64,000 bases of DNA from Saccharopolyspora kobensis (GTDB taxonomy: Bacteria > Actinomycetota > Actinomycetes > Mycobacteriales > Pseudonocardiaceae): positions 1 to 64,000 of the forward strand of contig NZ_FNVB01000014.1 in assembly GCF_900108315.1 (NCBI RefSeq), given 5' to 3'. Shown here one piece after another: positions 1-8,679 of the stretch. The notes beneath the pieces were generated by a model that made no database searches, was not told the origin of the DNA, and was given only the letters and a program-made list of their open reading frames with translations. The translations under genes were made by a program, and so were the position numbers. Numbering within the stretch: the first letter of the stretch is position 1; the number at the start of each line of letters is the position of its first letter.

Positions 1-129
1 CTGCGGCGCTCCGGCAGCCACCTCGCCACCGCCGTCGACACCACCGGAGCACCCATCGGCGTCGTCGCCATGGAAGACCTCGTCGAGGAGTACGTCGGAA
101 CAGTCCGCGACGGCACTCACGTGCACTGA
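1..129 (+). CDS. CBS-domain protein (CNNM/CorC-like transporter family), C-terminal end only
   Basis: The window opens inside a reading frame that ends in TGA at 127-129; only the last 42 codons are visible. The residues (SHLATAVDTTGAPIGVVAMEDLVEE) read like the second CBS repeat of CorC/HlyC-type membrane proteins, where a conserved hydrophobic strand is followed by GVVTMEDLLEE. Such proteins are usually DUF21 (CNNM) membrane proteins linked to divalent cation efflux, but the membrane part lies outside the window, so the assignment rests on this one motif. A strong hairpin follows directly, so this is the last gene of its transcript. Confidence 0.6.
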   Translation: MRRSGSHLATAVDTTGAPIGVVAMEDLVEEYVGTVRDGTHVH

Positions 130-131
130 CA

Positions 132-167
132 GTGACCGGGTCGGGCAATCTCACCCGACCCGGTCAC
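132..167 (+). terminator. Hairpin terminator
   Basis: Perfect 14-bp inverted repeat (GTGACCGGGTCGGG at 132-145, complement at 154-167) with an 8-nt loop, immediately after the stop codon of the CBS-domain gene and before the kinase start. It has no T-tract, as is usual in actinomycetes. Confidence 0.75.
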
Positions 168-180
168 CCGTTCGTGGGAA

Positions 181-1728
181 GTGCGAGATGATCGGGGTGT
201 GCCTCACCTCGCAGATGCCGCCCCTGAACGCCGCCTGATCGGAGCTCGCTACCGCTTGGAGGGCACCATCGGCCACGGCGCCATGGGCCAAGTCTGGGCC
301 GGAACCGACGAGTTGCTGCACCGCCCGGTCGCGGTCAAGGAACTCCGCCTGTCCCCCGGCCTCGCCGAGGAGCACGCGGCCGAAATGCGGGAACGCGCGC
401 TGCGCGAGGCACGGGCGATGGCCGCGCTCAACCACCCGAACACCGTGCTGCTCTACGACGTCGCACGCGAGAACGATCAGCCGTTCGTCGTGATGGAGCT
501 GGTGCACGGGCTGAGCCTCGCCAAGCTGCTCAACAAGCACCGCTCGCTCCCTCCCGCGAAGCTGGCCGTGCTCGCCGACGGTGTCGCGGCGGCGCTGCAG
601 GCGGCGCACCAGGTGGGCATCGTGCACCGCGACGTCAAGCCCGGCAACGTGCTGCTCGGCGCCGATCGCCAGGTCAAGCTCGCCGACTTCGGCATGTCCC
701 GCAGCACCGCGGAATCCACCCTGACCCGCTCCGGCGTGCTGGTCGGCACTCCCGCCTACCTGGCCCCGGAGATCGCGATCGGCGGCGAGCTCGGCGCGAA
801 CGCGGACCTGTGGAGCTTCGGCGCCATGCTCTTCGCCGCGGCCGAGGGGCGCCTGCCCTACGAGAGCACCGGTGATCCGCTGATCACCATCAGCTCGATC
901 GTGCACGGCCCGGTGCCGCAGCACCAGCAGGCGGGGCCCATCGGCGAGGTCATCAGCGGGCTGATGGTCAAGGACCCGGCCCGCCGGATGCCGCTGCTGG
1001 AGGTGCGGCGGCGGGTGCACGACCTGGCCCGCCAAGCCGGGGAGCACCCGTTCGAGGAGTACCTCCGCGACATCGAACCGCCCCGCCCGATCGCTCCCAC
1101 CGCTCCCCCGCCCGACCAGCCCACAGCACCGGCACCGCCCGCGAAGCGCTCCAAAACCCGCACCACCATCGTGCTCGGCGCGACAGCGGTGCTCGCGATC
1201 GGCGCCGCGACCGGCGGATTCCTGCTCGGGCGCGCCGGTGGACCAGAGCCATCGGGCGTTCCGGGACGAGAGAGCACCTCCGTTCAGCTCCCCGACGGCA
1301 CCCCCGCCGCCGACGACAGCCCGTTCGGCGTCCTCGAGGCCGAGCGCGCGACCTCCGGCAGCAAAGCCGGTCAGCTCCGCACCGAGTACGGCGATCGCGG
1401 GCCCGTCCAGTTCGCCGGTTCGATGGAGGACGGCTCCTCGCTCACCTTCGACAACGTCGAGTTCGGCTCCGCTACGGCGTCCCAGGTCTCCGCCAGGCTG
1501 CGCGTCGTCAACGGCGAGCTCAAGGGCAAGATCGAGCTGCGCCTGGGCGGGCCTTCCGGTGAGCTGATCGCCAAGATCCCGGTGGTCCCGAAGAACGGGG
1601 ACGGCTGGAAGGTGGTGCCGGTCGACCTGCTGCGCCCGCTGTCCGGGAAGCGCACCGTGCACCTGTCGGTCATCGCCGACGGGCCCGTCCCCTTCGTGGA
1701 CCTGGACTGGGTGCGGTTCCACCGCTGA
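181..1728 (+). CDS. Transmembrane Ser/Thr protein kinase with carbohydrate-binding-like ectodomain
   Basis: The N-terminal half is a Hanks-type Ser/Thr kinase: glycine loop GHGAMG near residue 30, catalytic lysine in VAVKEL (about 53), HRDVKPGN (about 147-155), DFG (about 169-171) and APE. A proline-rich linker (about 300-320) leads to one membrane segment at about 326-350. The outer domain of about 150 residues (LEAERATS near its start, DLDWVRFHR at its end) has the look of a CBM6/CBM35-type beta-sandwich rather than PASTA repeats, so the kinase may sense cell-wall or extracellular sugars; that ligand is inference. The start is ambiguous: GTG at 181 or an in-frame GTG at 199, the latter leaving a short N-terminus like that of other kinases. 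It stands alone after a terminator. Confidence 0.9.
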   Translation: MRDDRGVPHLADAAPERRLIGARYRLEGTIGHGAMGQVWAGTDELLHRPVAVKELRLSPGLAEEHAAEMRERALREARAMAALNHPNTVLLYDVARENDQPFVVMELVHGLSLAKLLNKHRSLPPAKLAVLADGVAAALQAAHQVGIVHRDVKPGNVLLGADRQVKLADFGMSRSTAESTLTRSGVLVGTPAYLAPEIAIGGELGANADLWSFGAMLFAAAEGRLPYESTGDPLITISSIVHGPVPQHQQAGPIGEVISGLMVKDPARRMPLLEVRRRVHDLARQAGEHPFEEYLRDIEPPRPIAPTAPPPDQPTAPAPPAKRSKTRTTIVLGATAVLAIGAATGGFLLGRAGGPEPSGVPGRESTSVQLPDGTPAADDSPFGVLEAERATSGSKAGQLRTEYGDRGPVQFAGSMEDGSSLTFDNVEFGSATASQVSARLRVVNGELKGKIELRLGGPSGELIAKIPVVPKNGDGWKVVPVDLLRPLSGKRTVHLSVIADGPVPFVDLDWVRFHR

Positions 1729-1755
1729 GACGGGTCCGGCTACCCTTGACCGGCG

Positions 1756-2670
1756 ATGACCGTGCTGTCCGAAGACCAGTGGCGGGCCCGGCAGGCCGCC
1801 CACCGCGACCGCGTCGCCGAGTGGACCCGGCCGCACCGCGAACGCCAGCACGAGCACCGCAAGCACCCGGTGCTGGACTTCCTGTTCACCTACTACAGCT
1901 TCCGCCCGGCGCGGTTGGAGCGCTGGCAGCCGGAAGTGGGCGTGGTGCTGGCCGGTGGTGCGGAGTTCCTGGACCGGCGCGGGTTCACCAGCACGCCGGA
2001 CGGCGTGATGCTCGATCCCGCTGCTTTCACCGACAAGCGCCGCAGCACCGCGGAGTTCGTGCTCGGCCTGCTCAGCGCCACCGCGGCTCGCAGGCCCCGG
2101 CTGGGCTGCTTCGGGCTGCACGAGTGGGCCATGGTCTACCGCACGCAACCGGGCGACGTCCGCCACTCCGGCTGGCCGCTGCGGCTCGGGCACGCAGGCA
2201 CCGACGAGGTCGTGGACTCGATGCAGGTCAGCTGCACGCACTACGACGCGTTCCGGTTCTTCACCCCGCCCGCGCGCCCGCTCAACACCCTCCAGCCCGA
2301 GCGCGCCGACCAGGTCCGCCTGGAGCAGCCGGGCTGCCTGCACGCGAACATGGATTTGTTCAAGTGGTCCTACAAGCTGGATCCGTTCGTGCCCGCCGAG
2401 CTGGTCGCGGACTGCTTCGAGCTGGCGGTGCGGGTTCGCGAGCTGGACATGCGGGCCAGCCCCTACGACCTGCGCGACCTCGGCTACGAGCCGGTCCCGA
2501 TCGAAACGCCCGAGGGCCGCGCCGACTACGTGCGCAGGCAGCGCGAGTTCGCCGATGAGGCGGCCGTGCTGCGGCAGCGGCTGATCGACACCTGCCGGGA
2601 CCTGCTTCGCTGGGCTGACGCCGGTTTCGGAGCAGAACCGCACTCTCCCACCGGACCGGCCGTGCAATGA
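1756..2670 (+). CDS. Actinobacterial protein annotated as 3-methyladenine DNA glycosylase
   Basis: 304 aa, starting MTVLSEDQWRARQAAH. I recognise a family of about 300 aa common in Streptomyces and relatives with the signature HPVLDFLFTYYSFRPARLERW; databases label it 3-methyladenine DNA glycosylase. No helix-hairpin-helix or other classical glycosylase motif is visible, so that label should be treated as weak. The protein is soluble, has many conserved aromatic and histidine residues, and shows no signal peptide. It begins 27 bp after the kinase and is followed 7 bp later by the HEAT-like gene, so the three may share a transcript. Confidence 0.6.
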   Translation: MTVLSEDQWRARQAAHRDRVAEWTRPHRERQHEHRKHPVLDFLFTYYSFRPARLERWQPEVGVVLAGGAEFLDRRGFTSTPDGVMLDPAAFTDKRRSTAEFVLGLLSATAARRPRLGCFGLHEWAMVYRTQPGDVRHSGWPLRLGHAGTDEVVDSMQVSCTHYDAFRFFTPPARPLNTLQPERADQVRLEQPGCLHANMDLFKWSYKLDPFVPAELVADCFELAVRVRELDMRASPYDLRDLGYEPVPIETPEGRADYVRRQREFADEAAVLRQRLIDTCRDLLRWADAGFGAEPHSPTGPAVQ

Positions 2671-2677
2671 TCACGCG

Positions 2678-3433
2678 GTGACCACCCACTACTGGCAGCA
2701 CGTCGAATTCGAGGATCCCGCCCTCGAAACGGCGCGTCGCGAGCTCCACGCACCGACCGGCGCGTTGGGCGTGGACGAAGCGTTCCTCGCGTTGCTGCGA
2801 AGCGGCCGGACGGTGGCGGTGAGCATTGCCCTGGACATGTACTCGGCCGAGGAGCGAACCAGCAGGTGGGGCTTCGCCAATCCCCTGCAAGAGCATGCGG
2901 ACGAGGTGCTGGAACGTGCCCGCGAAGTACTGCGTAGGCCGCCGATGCCCGCAACGGACAGCGGCGCAGCGCACGACGGCGCTGATCATGCCAGTGCTCT
3001 CGGCGCGATGATGAATCTGGCGCGACCTGATGACGCGGACCTGCTCGCTGCAGTTCTTCGAGCCCCGGCGAGCAGCGAGGTGCTGCTCACCGCTTGCATG
3101 GCCGCGGACGGCGCGTTGTGGGCCGACGAGCCCAGCTCCGAACTCATCGCCGCTCTCGGCGAGATCGTCTTCGACACCGCTCGCACGACCGACCAGCGAA
3201 AGGACGCACTCCGCGCACTCGGCAACGTCGAGGCGTCATCTGTGGCCGACATCGCGGTGCGAGCCGCGCAGGGCGAGGACGCGGAGCTGCGGAGCACCGC
3301 GGTCGCAGTGCTGGCCACTGCGCATCTCAGCACCCACCGCCCCCTCGTCGAGGAGTTCTTCGCGGCCTGCCCGCGCACAGACCCCAACTACCTCAACATC
3401 CGCGACCAGTTGGAAGACGCCGGGAACGCCTGA
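2678..3433 (+). CDS. HEAT-like repeat protein of unknown function
   Basis: 251 aa from a GTG start 7 bp after the preceding gene. From about residue 100 the protein is built of alternating amphipathic helices (DADLLAAVLRAP, DQRKDALRALGNV, AELRSTAVAVLATAHL) with the spacing of HEAT/Armadillo-type repeats, seen in bacterial immunity-like and scaffold proteins. There are no catalytic motifs, signal peptide or membrane segments. Codon use is less GC-biased than in its neighbours in the first third. It may be a binding scaffold, but I do not recognise a specific family. Confidence 0.6.
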   Translation: MTTHYWQHVEFEDPALETARRELHAPTGALGVDEAFLALLRSGRTVAVSIALDMYSAEERTSRWGFANPLQEHADEVLERAREVLRRPPMPATDSGAAHDGADHASALGAMMNLARPDDADLLAAVLRAPASSEVLLTACMAADGALWADEPSSELIAALGEIVFDTARTTDQRKDALRALGNVEASSVADIAVRAAQGEDAELRSTAVAVLATAHLSTHRPLVEEFFAACPRTDPNYLNIRDQLEDAGNA

Positions 3434-3442
3434 CCTCCGTCC

Positions 3443-4717
3443 TCACCTGGTCGCGGCAACCCGTGTGACCGTCGGCTCCTGAGCTTCGGGCAGCGAGCGC
3501 AGCGAGCGCAGCGGCGAGAGGAACACCGCCAGCCAGGTCACCGCGAAGACTCCCGCCGAGACCCACAGCACCGCGCGGGCGCCCGCTGACCCGCCGAGCG
3601 CCCCGGCCAGCACTCCCCCGACGGCGAGCGCGCCGGTGAGCAGGAAGCGGAACGTCGCGTTCATCCGGCCCATCAGGTGGTCCGGGGTGATCGACTGCCG
3701 CAGGCTCACGGCGAGCACGTTGCCGATACCCGTCTTGGTGGTGAGCACCGCCCACCCGGCTGCGGCGAACCACAGCCCGGAACCGCTGCTGAGCAGCGGC
3801 ACCGCGCACCCGGCGCAACTGGCCGCCACGCCGGCGATCCACAGCACCCGGCCGTACCCGAAGCGGGCCGCCAGGGCTCGCGCGCAGACCGCCCCGGCGA
3901 GAGCTCCGCAGCCGCCGACGGCGAGGAAGACCCCGAGAACCCACTCGTCGAGCCGCAGCTCGCGGACGAACACCACCGGCAGGACGGTGATCGTCAGCGT
4001 GGTGGCGAAGTTCGTCAGCGCGCCTTCGATCGCCAGCGGTCGCAGCACCCGGTTCCCGAGCACGTGGTGCAGCCCGTCCCGCACGTCCGGCCACACACTC
4101 GATCCCGGCCGCGCCGGAGCCGCCGGTGCCGCCACCCGGATCCGCCACAGCACGACGGCCGAGCACGCGTAGCTGAGCGCGTCGAGCGCGATCACGACCG
4201 GCGCGGCGAACGCCGAGGCCAGGAACCCGCCCGCGCTCCGGCCGATGATCTGGTTCACGCCGCGCGCGCCCATCAGCCGGGCGTTGGCCGGCACCAGGTG
4301 GTCGCGGCCCACCAGCTCGGGCAGGAAGGTCTGCGCGGCCACCTCGGAGAACACCGTCGCCACTCCGCCGAGCAGCGCCACCGCGTACAGCTGCGGCATC
4401 GTCAGCGCCCCCAGCAGCCAGGCGACGGGGACCGAGCCGTACAGGACCGCGCGCACCACATCCGTGGTGATCATCACCGCGCGGCGGGGCAGCCGGTCCA
4501 CCCAGGCACCGGCCGGCAGGCCGATCAGCAGGAACGCGGCCGTGGTGAGGGCGGTGAGCGCACCGACCTCGGCCGCGCCCGCGCCGAGCGCGAGAACCGC
4601 GGTCAGCGGCAGCGCGACGAAGCTGATCTGGGTGCCGAAGTCGCTGCCCGCGATGGCGGCGAAGAACGACCGGAACTGCCCCGGCAACCGGTCCGGGACC
4701 GCTGGTTTTTCGATCAC
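3443..4717 (-). CDS. MFS transporter (enterobactin-exporter/MacA-efflux-like, DUF894 type)
   Basis: 424 aa with about 12 hydrophobic segments, beginning VIEKPAVPDRLPGQFRSFFAA. The frame stays open further upstream, but MFS homology starts here and the GTG at 4717 is the natural start. Motif A is present as GAWVDRLPRRAVMI after TM2. The combination FVALPLTAV ... GWAVLTTKTGIGNV is typical of the MFS_3 group, which exports macrolides, siderophores or drugs. It is divergent from the ArsR/DUF5937 regulator gene that starts 85 bp away; such pairs are often regulator and target, so this exporter is probably controlled by it. The substrate is unknown. Confidence 0.85.
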   Translation of the reverse strand: MIEKPAVPDRLPGQFRSFFAAIAGSDFGTQISFVALPLTAVLALGAGAAEVGALTALTTAAFLLIGLPAGAWVDRLPRRAVMITTDVVRAVLYGSVPVAWLLGALTMPQLYAVALLGGVATVFSEVAAQTFLPELVGRDHLVPANARLMGARGVNQIIGRSAGGFLASAFAAPVVIALDALSYACSAVVLWRIRVAAPAAPARPGSSVWPDVRDGLHHVLGNRVLRPLAIEGALTNFATTLTITVLPVVFVRELRLDEWVLGVFLAVGGCGALAGAVCARALAARFGYGRVLWIAGVAASCAGCAVPLLSSGSGLWFAAAGWAVLTTKTGIGNVLAVSLRQSITPDHLMGRMNATFRFLLTGALAVGGVLAGALGGSAGARAVLWVSAGVFAVTWLAVFLSPLRSLRSLPEAQEPTVTRVAATR

Positions 4718-4802
4718 GCGGCGACGATCGCGGTTGCCGGGCCCGGCGGCCACGAATTTAGACTGGGCCGAATCCACCACCGGGAGGCCGCAACTGCTCA
4801 GG

Positions 4803-5771
4803 ATGACGATGTCGGCCGAAGGCCTGGCCCGGATCAGGTTCGCCCGCTCCCCGCTGTGGGAGGTCACGGCCAGCGTTCGCGTCCTGAAGGAACCCGGCAA
4901 GCACCCGCTGCACCACGCGTGGCGCGCCCAAGCGCAGGCCCGGCTCGACCGCGGCACCACCGATCTTTCGCTGCTGTTCGACCTGATCCCGACGCCGAGC
5001 AGGATCCTGCCCGGGTTCCTCGCCCCGGTCCCGGCCGGACAGCGACCGACGCTGGCCGAGGAGCTGGCGGATCTCTGGTCGGTGCCCGAGCACTCGGTCC
5101 GCGCCATGATCGAGAGCGCCGTGCGCACGCCATCCGAGCCGGTCCGCCGGTTGCACGCCGACCCGGCTCGCGAGCTGCCTCGGCTGGCCGAGGTGATCGA
5201 GGCCTACTGGGCGCTGGCCGTCGAGCCGTGGTGGCCGGAGATGCAGGACCTGCTGGACCAGGACGTCCGGCACCGCGGCGCGCTGCTGGTGGAGGGCGGT
5301 GCCGCGCGGCTGTTCAGCGAGCTCAGCCCGGCGGTCGAGTGGCGCGAGGACGGGTTGCGCGTGCGGCACCGGTACTTCGAGGGCACGCACGTCCTCGACG
5401 GTCGCGGGCTCGTGCTGGTGCCGTCGACGTTCATCTGGCCGGTCGTGTTCTCCAAGCTGGAGCCGCTGTGGCCGAGCGCGCTGCGCTACCCCTCCCGCGG
5501 CATCGGCGCGCTCTGGGCACCTAAGCGGCCCGCTTCGCTCGACGCGTTGGCCGCGGTCGTCGGCCGGTCCCGGGCTGTGCTGCTGGCCGAGCTGGACGCG
5601 CCGAGGTCGACCACCGAGCTCGCTCGCCGCACCCGGATGTCGGCGGGCAACGCCTCGCAGCACCTGACCGCGCTGCGCGCTGCCGGGCTGGTCGCGGTGC
5701 AGCGGGAAGGCCGGTACGTCCTCTACAGCCGTACCGCTCTGGGCACCGGACTGCTGGCCGGGGCGGGCTGA
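4803..5771 (+). CDS. ArsR-type winged-helix regulator with N-terminal DUF5937-like domain
   Basis: 322 aa from ATG 4803 (a second in-frame ATG lies at 4809). The C-terminal 70 residues form an ArsR-like winged helix: LLAELDAPRSTTELARRT, recognition helix SAGNASQHLTALRAAGLV, wing REGRYVLYSRT. It lacks the CxC metal site of ArsR/SmtB sensors. The long N-terminal part (IRFARSPLWEVTASVRVL ... FSKLEPLWP) matches the actinobacterial DUF5937-ArsR architecture, likely an effector-binding module. It is divergent from the MFS exporter at 3443-4717, its probable target, and its stop codon abuts that of the convergent HxlR gene. Confidence 0.85.
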   Translation: MTMSAEGLARIRFARSPLWEVTASVRVLKEPGKHPLHHAWRAQAQARLDRGTTDLSLLFDLIPTPSRILPGFLAPVPAGQRPTLAEELADLWSVPEHSVRAMIESAVRTPSEPVRRLHADPARELPRLAEVIEAYWALAVEPWWPEMQDLLDQDVRHRGALLVEGGAARLFSELSPAVEWREDGLRVRHRYFEGTHVLDGRGLVLVPSTFIWPVVFSKLEPLWPSALRYPSRGIGALWAPKRPASLDALAAVVGRSRAVLLAELDAPRSTTELARRTRMSAGNASQHLTALRAAGLVAVQREGRYVLYSRTALGTGLLAGAG

Positions 5772-6152
5772 TCAGGCCTGGTCGTGGGCGGTCCGGGCGG
5801 CGAGGATCTGGTTGACGTTGCGCTCGGACCAGTCGGCGATCGCCGCCACCGGGGCGCGCAGCGAATGGCCGAGCTCGGTCAGCTCGTAGACCACCTTCGG
5901 CGGGATCTCCGGGTAGGCCGTGCGGGTCACCAGGCCGTCGCGCTCCAGCGCCCGCAGCGTCTGGGTCAGCACCTTCGGGGCCACGCCGCCGATTCCCGCG
6001 CGCAGCTGGGTGAAGCGCAGCGGGCCGTCGGCGAGCAGGGTCACCACGAGCACCGTCCACTTGTCGCCGATGCGGTCGAGCACCAGCCGGGTGGGGCAGT
6101 TCGGATCGGTCAGCTTCCCCCGGTCGAACGCGCTGTCCTGCTCGGTAACCAT
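5772..6152 (-). CDS. HxlR-family transcriptional regulator
   Basis: 126 aa. The signature CPTRLVLDRIGDKWTVLV, with the N-terminal cysteine at residue 19, followed by LRFTQLRAGIGGVAPKVLTQTLRALERDGLV, is the classic HxlR/MarR-like winged helix. In some HxlR proteins that cysteine senses electrophiles or oxidants; whether it does so here is not known. The gene converges with the ArsR gene with no gap. Upstream on the same strand lies the SGNH hydrolase (stop 8 bp before this start), so the regulator is probably the last gene of that transcript. Confidence 0.9.
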   Translation of the reverse strand: MVTEQDSAFDRGKLTDPNCPTRLVLDRIGDKWTVLVVTLLADGPLRFTQLRAGIGGVAPKVLTQTLRALERDGLVTRTAYPEIPPKVVYELTELGHSLRAPVAAIADWSERNVNQILAARTAHDQA

Positions 6153-6159
6153 GGGATAC

Positions 6160-7329
6160 CTATAGCACGGCGCGGAACGGTCCTCCGAAGGCGAACTCCG
6201 CGAAGCGCTCGGCGATGCGGCGGTGCGCCGCGGCGTCGGGGTGCAGCGCGTCCGGCAGCGGCAGCTCGGCGAAGTCGGCCTCGCCGTAGAGCTCGCGCCC
6301 GTCGAGGTGGTGCAGGTCCGGGTCGTCGGCCGCCCGCTGCGCGGTGATGCGCGCCAGCTCCTCGCGGATGACGTTGAGCGTCAGCTTCCCGGCGGCGCGC
6401 GCCGCCGGATCGCCCGTCGCCCGGAACCGCACCATCCCGTCCGCGAACACCGGCGCCCCGGGGCCCGGGGTGTCCTCGTGGATCGGGCACAGGATCGGCG
6501 AGATCACCAGCAGCGGCGTTCCCGGGTGCCCCTCGCGGATCGTGTCGAGGAAGCCGTGCACCGCCGGGCCGAACGCGCGTAGGCGCATCAGGTCGGCGTT
6601 GACCACGTTGATGCCGATCTTGACGCTGATCAGGTCCGCCGGGGTGTCGCGCAGCGCGCGGGCGGTGAACGGGTCGAGCAGCGCGCTGCCGCCGAGTCCG
6701 AGGTTGATCAGCTCGACCTCACCGGCGGCCGCGGCCAGCGCGGGCCACGTCGTGCTGGAGCTATCCGCGTTCGAGCCGTGGCTGATCGAGCTGCCGTGGT
6801 GCAGCCACACCCGGCGGCCGCGGTCCGGGGCGGGTTCCACCGGCGCGTCGGTGCGCAGCTCGACGAGCTCGGTGGTCTCCCGGTACGGCAACCAGATCTC
6901 GACGTCCTTGGCCTCGGCGGCCAGCCCGGTGAACCGGACGGTGCCGACCGGGCCGGTTTCGGTGTCCACACCGCCGGTGGCCATGTCGATGGTGACCACG
7001 TTGCCACCGGTCGCCCTGGCCCGGCCGGCCGGCCGGCCGTCGACGAGGAGGTCGTAGTCGTTGCCGGGCAGGGTCTGGGCGCCCCGGTAGACCGTTCTGG
7101 TGCCCAGCACGTCGAGCTCGATCGCGGTCGCCGCGGTGCGGAAGGCCAGCCGGACCCCGGACGGCTGCGACTCCACCATGGCCAGTTGCCCGTCGGCGCA
7201 CTGCGCGCGCGCCTTCGCGGGCAGGCGGTGCGGCCGCACTCCGCGTTCCGTCCGCTCCAGTTCCAGCGCACCGCGCACGATGCTGTCGGTGATCGGAGTG
7301 GTGATCGGCACGGCCGCGGAATCGTTCAT
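6160..7329 (-). CDS. SGNH/GDSL hydrolase, SsfX3-like
   Basis: 389 aa. SGNH blocks are visible: GSSISHG (block I, nucleophile Ser near residue 178), the glycine block as LGLGGSALL, IGINVVN (block III, Asn) and DALHPD (block V Asp/His near 366). The first about 165 residues form a beta-rich N-terminal domain (LAFRTAATAIELDVLGTR), the arrangement described for SsfX3, a GDSL acyltransferase of tetracycline SF2575 biosynthesis, and related esterases. No signal peptide is seen, so it probably acts in the cytosol on an ester or acyl donor; the substrate is unknown. It is followed by the HxlR regulator and preceded by a drug exporter on the same strand. Confidence 0.85.
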   Translation of the reverse strand: MNDSAAVPITTPITDSIVRGALELERTERGVRPHRLPAKARAQCADGQLAMVESQPSGVRLAFRTAATAIELDVLGTRTVYRGAQTLPGNDYDLLVDGRPAGRARATGGNVVTIDMATGGVDTETGPVGTVRFTGLAAEAKDVEIWLPYRETTELVELRTDAPVEPAPDRGRRVWLHHGSSISHGSNADSSSTTWPALAAAAGEVELINLGLGGSALLDPFTARALRDTPADLISVKIGINVVNADLMRLRAFGPAVHGFLDTIREGHPGTPLLVISPILCPIHEDTPGPGAPVFADGMVRFRATGDPAARAAGKLTLNVIREELARITAQRAADDPDLHHLDGRELYGEADFAELPLPDALHPDAAAHRRIAERFAEFAFGGPFRAVL

Positions 7330-7370
7330 GAGCCCCACCCTGTCAACTCGGCGCCCGAGGCGCACCCGAA

Positions 7371-8558
7371 TTACGCCGCGGTTCGGCGCCGGACCAGCAC
7401 CGCGAAGACGAGCACGGCGGCCACCGACAAACCGCCCATGACCAGGCCCATCGGCAGAGCCGTGTCGGTGCCTGCGGAGCCGACCAGCGGGGCGGCCAGG
7501 GCGCCTGCGGAGAACTGCATCACACCGAGCAGCGCCGAAGCGCTGCCTGCGGTCTCCGGGTGCCCGGACAGCGCCAGCGCCGTGGCGTTCGGCGAGACCA
7601 TGCCGATGCTGGACACCACCAGGAACAACGCGGGCAGCAGCCCGGCCAGGCCCGCGCCGACGGCCGCCGACAGCGCCACCGCGACTCCTCCGAGCGCGGT
7701 GCAGCCCAGGCCGACGGCCAGCAGGCGGCGGGGCGCAGCGCGCTCGACCAGGCGGGCGTTGAGCTGTCCGACGAGGATGATGCCCAGCGAGTTGATCCCG
7801 AAGACCACGCTGAACATCTGCGGCGACATGCCGAAGACGTCCTGCAGCACGAACGACGAACCCGAGATGTAGGCGAACATCGCCGCGAAGGCCAGCGCCG
7901 ACGACAGCGAGCACCCGACGAACGCGCGATCGCCGAGCAGCGCGCGGAAGGTGCGCAGGGTCTCGCCCAGGTTCCCGGCCCGCCGGTTCTGCGCGGGCAA
8001 CGTCTCGCGCACGCCGAAGGCGGAGGCCACCAGCATCACCGCCCCGATCAGGGCCAGCGCCAGGAACACCCCGCGCCACGACGTCACCTGCAGCAGCTGG
8101 CCGCCGATGAGCGGCGCGAGGATCGGCGCCAGCCCGTTGACCAGCATCAGCAGCGAGAAGAACCGGGCCATCTCGACGCCCGAGTACATGTCGCGGACCA
8201 CGGCCCGCGCGATGACGATCCCGGCGGCCCCGCCCAATCCCTGCACCAGCCGCAAACCGGCCAGCGCGTAGGCCGACGGGGCGAACGCGCACAGCAGCGA
8301 GGCCAGCGTGAACACCACCAGGCCGATCAGCAGCGGGCGCCGCCTGCCGAAGGTGTCCGAGAGCGGCCCGGCCACCAGCTGACCCAGCGCGAGCCCGAGC
8401 GTGCAGGCGGTCAGCGACAGCTGGACCTGGGACGCCCCGGTGCCGAGTTCGGCGGCGATCTCCGGGAAGGCGGGCAGGTACATGTCGATGGCCAGCGGGC
8501 CGAACGCGGACAACCCGCCCAGGATCAGCACGTACTTGGTCCTGTCCGGTGCAGACAT
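7371..8558 (-). CDS. Bcr/CflA-family multidrug exporter (MFS)
   Basis: 395 aa with 12 predicted membrane segments. The start LGGLSAFGPLAIDMYLPAFPEI is the hallmark of the Bcr/CflA (DHA1) family, with motif A GPLSDTFGRRRPLLIGL after TM2 and the antiporter-type VQGLGGAAGIVIARAVVRD after TM4. ATG 8558 is chosen because the family's N-terminus begins there although the frame stays open upstream. Family members export drugs or cysteine-like compounds by proton antiport. It is divergent from the MDMPI-like gene with 121 bp between. Confidence 0.9.
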   Translation of the reverse strand: MSAPDRTKYVLILGGLSAFGPLAIDMYLPAFPEIAAELGTGASQVQLSLTACTLGLALGQLVAGPLSDTFGRRRPLLIGLVVFTLASLLCAFAPSAYALAGLRLVQGLGGAAGIVIARAVVRDMYSGVEMARFFSLLMLVNGLAPILAPLIGGQLLQVTSWRGVFLALALIGAVMLVASAFGVRETLPAQNRRAGNLGETLRTFRALLGDRAFVGCSLSSALAFAAMFAYISGSSFVLQDVFGMSPQMFSVVFGINSLGIILVGQLNARLVERAAPRRLLAVGLGCTALGGVAVALSAAVGAGLAGLLPALFLVVSSIGMVSPNATALALSGHPETAGSASALLGVMQFSAGALAAPLVGSAGTDTALPMGLVMGGLSVAAVLVFAVLVRRRTAA

Positions 8559-8679
8559 CCCCAGCCTCGTTCGTTCGCCGCGCAAATGAGCCGACAGCAC
8601 GTTAGCCGACCGCGCGCGGAGCCGACGTCGGTGGTTCGTGGTCGTATGCACCGGTGATTCGACGATCCGAGGAGATCCG

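Noticed and set aside
151..2667. An 838-aa open frame on the minus strand
   Set aside because: It lies wholly antisense to the kinase and the next gene, is rich in Arg/Gly/Ala/His from reversed high-GC codons, has no recognisable domain and no ribosome-binding site.
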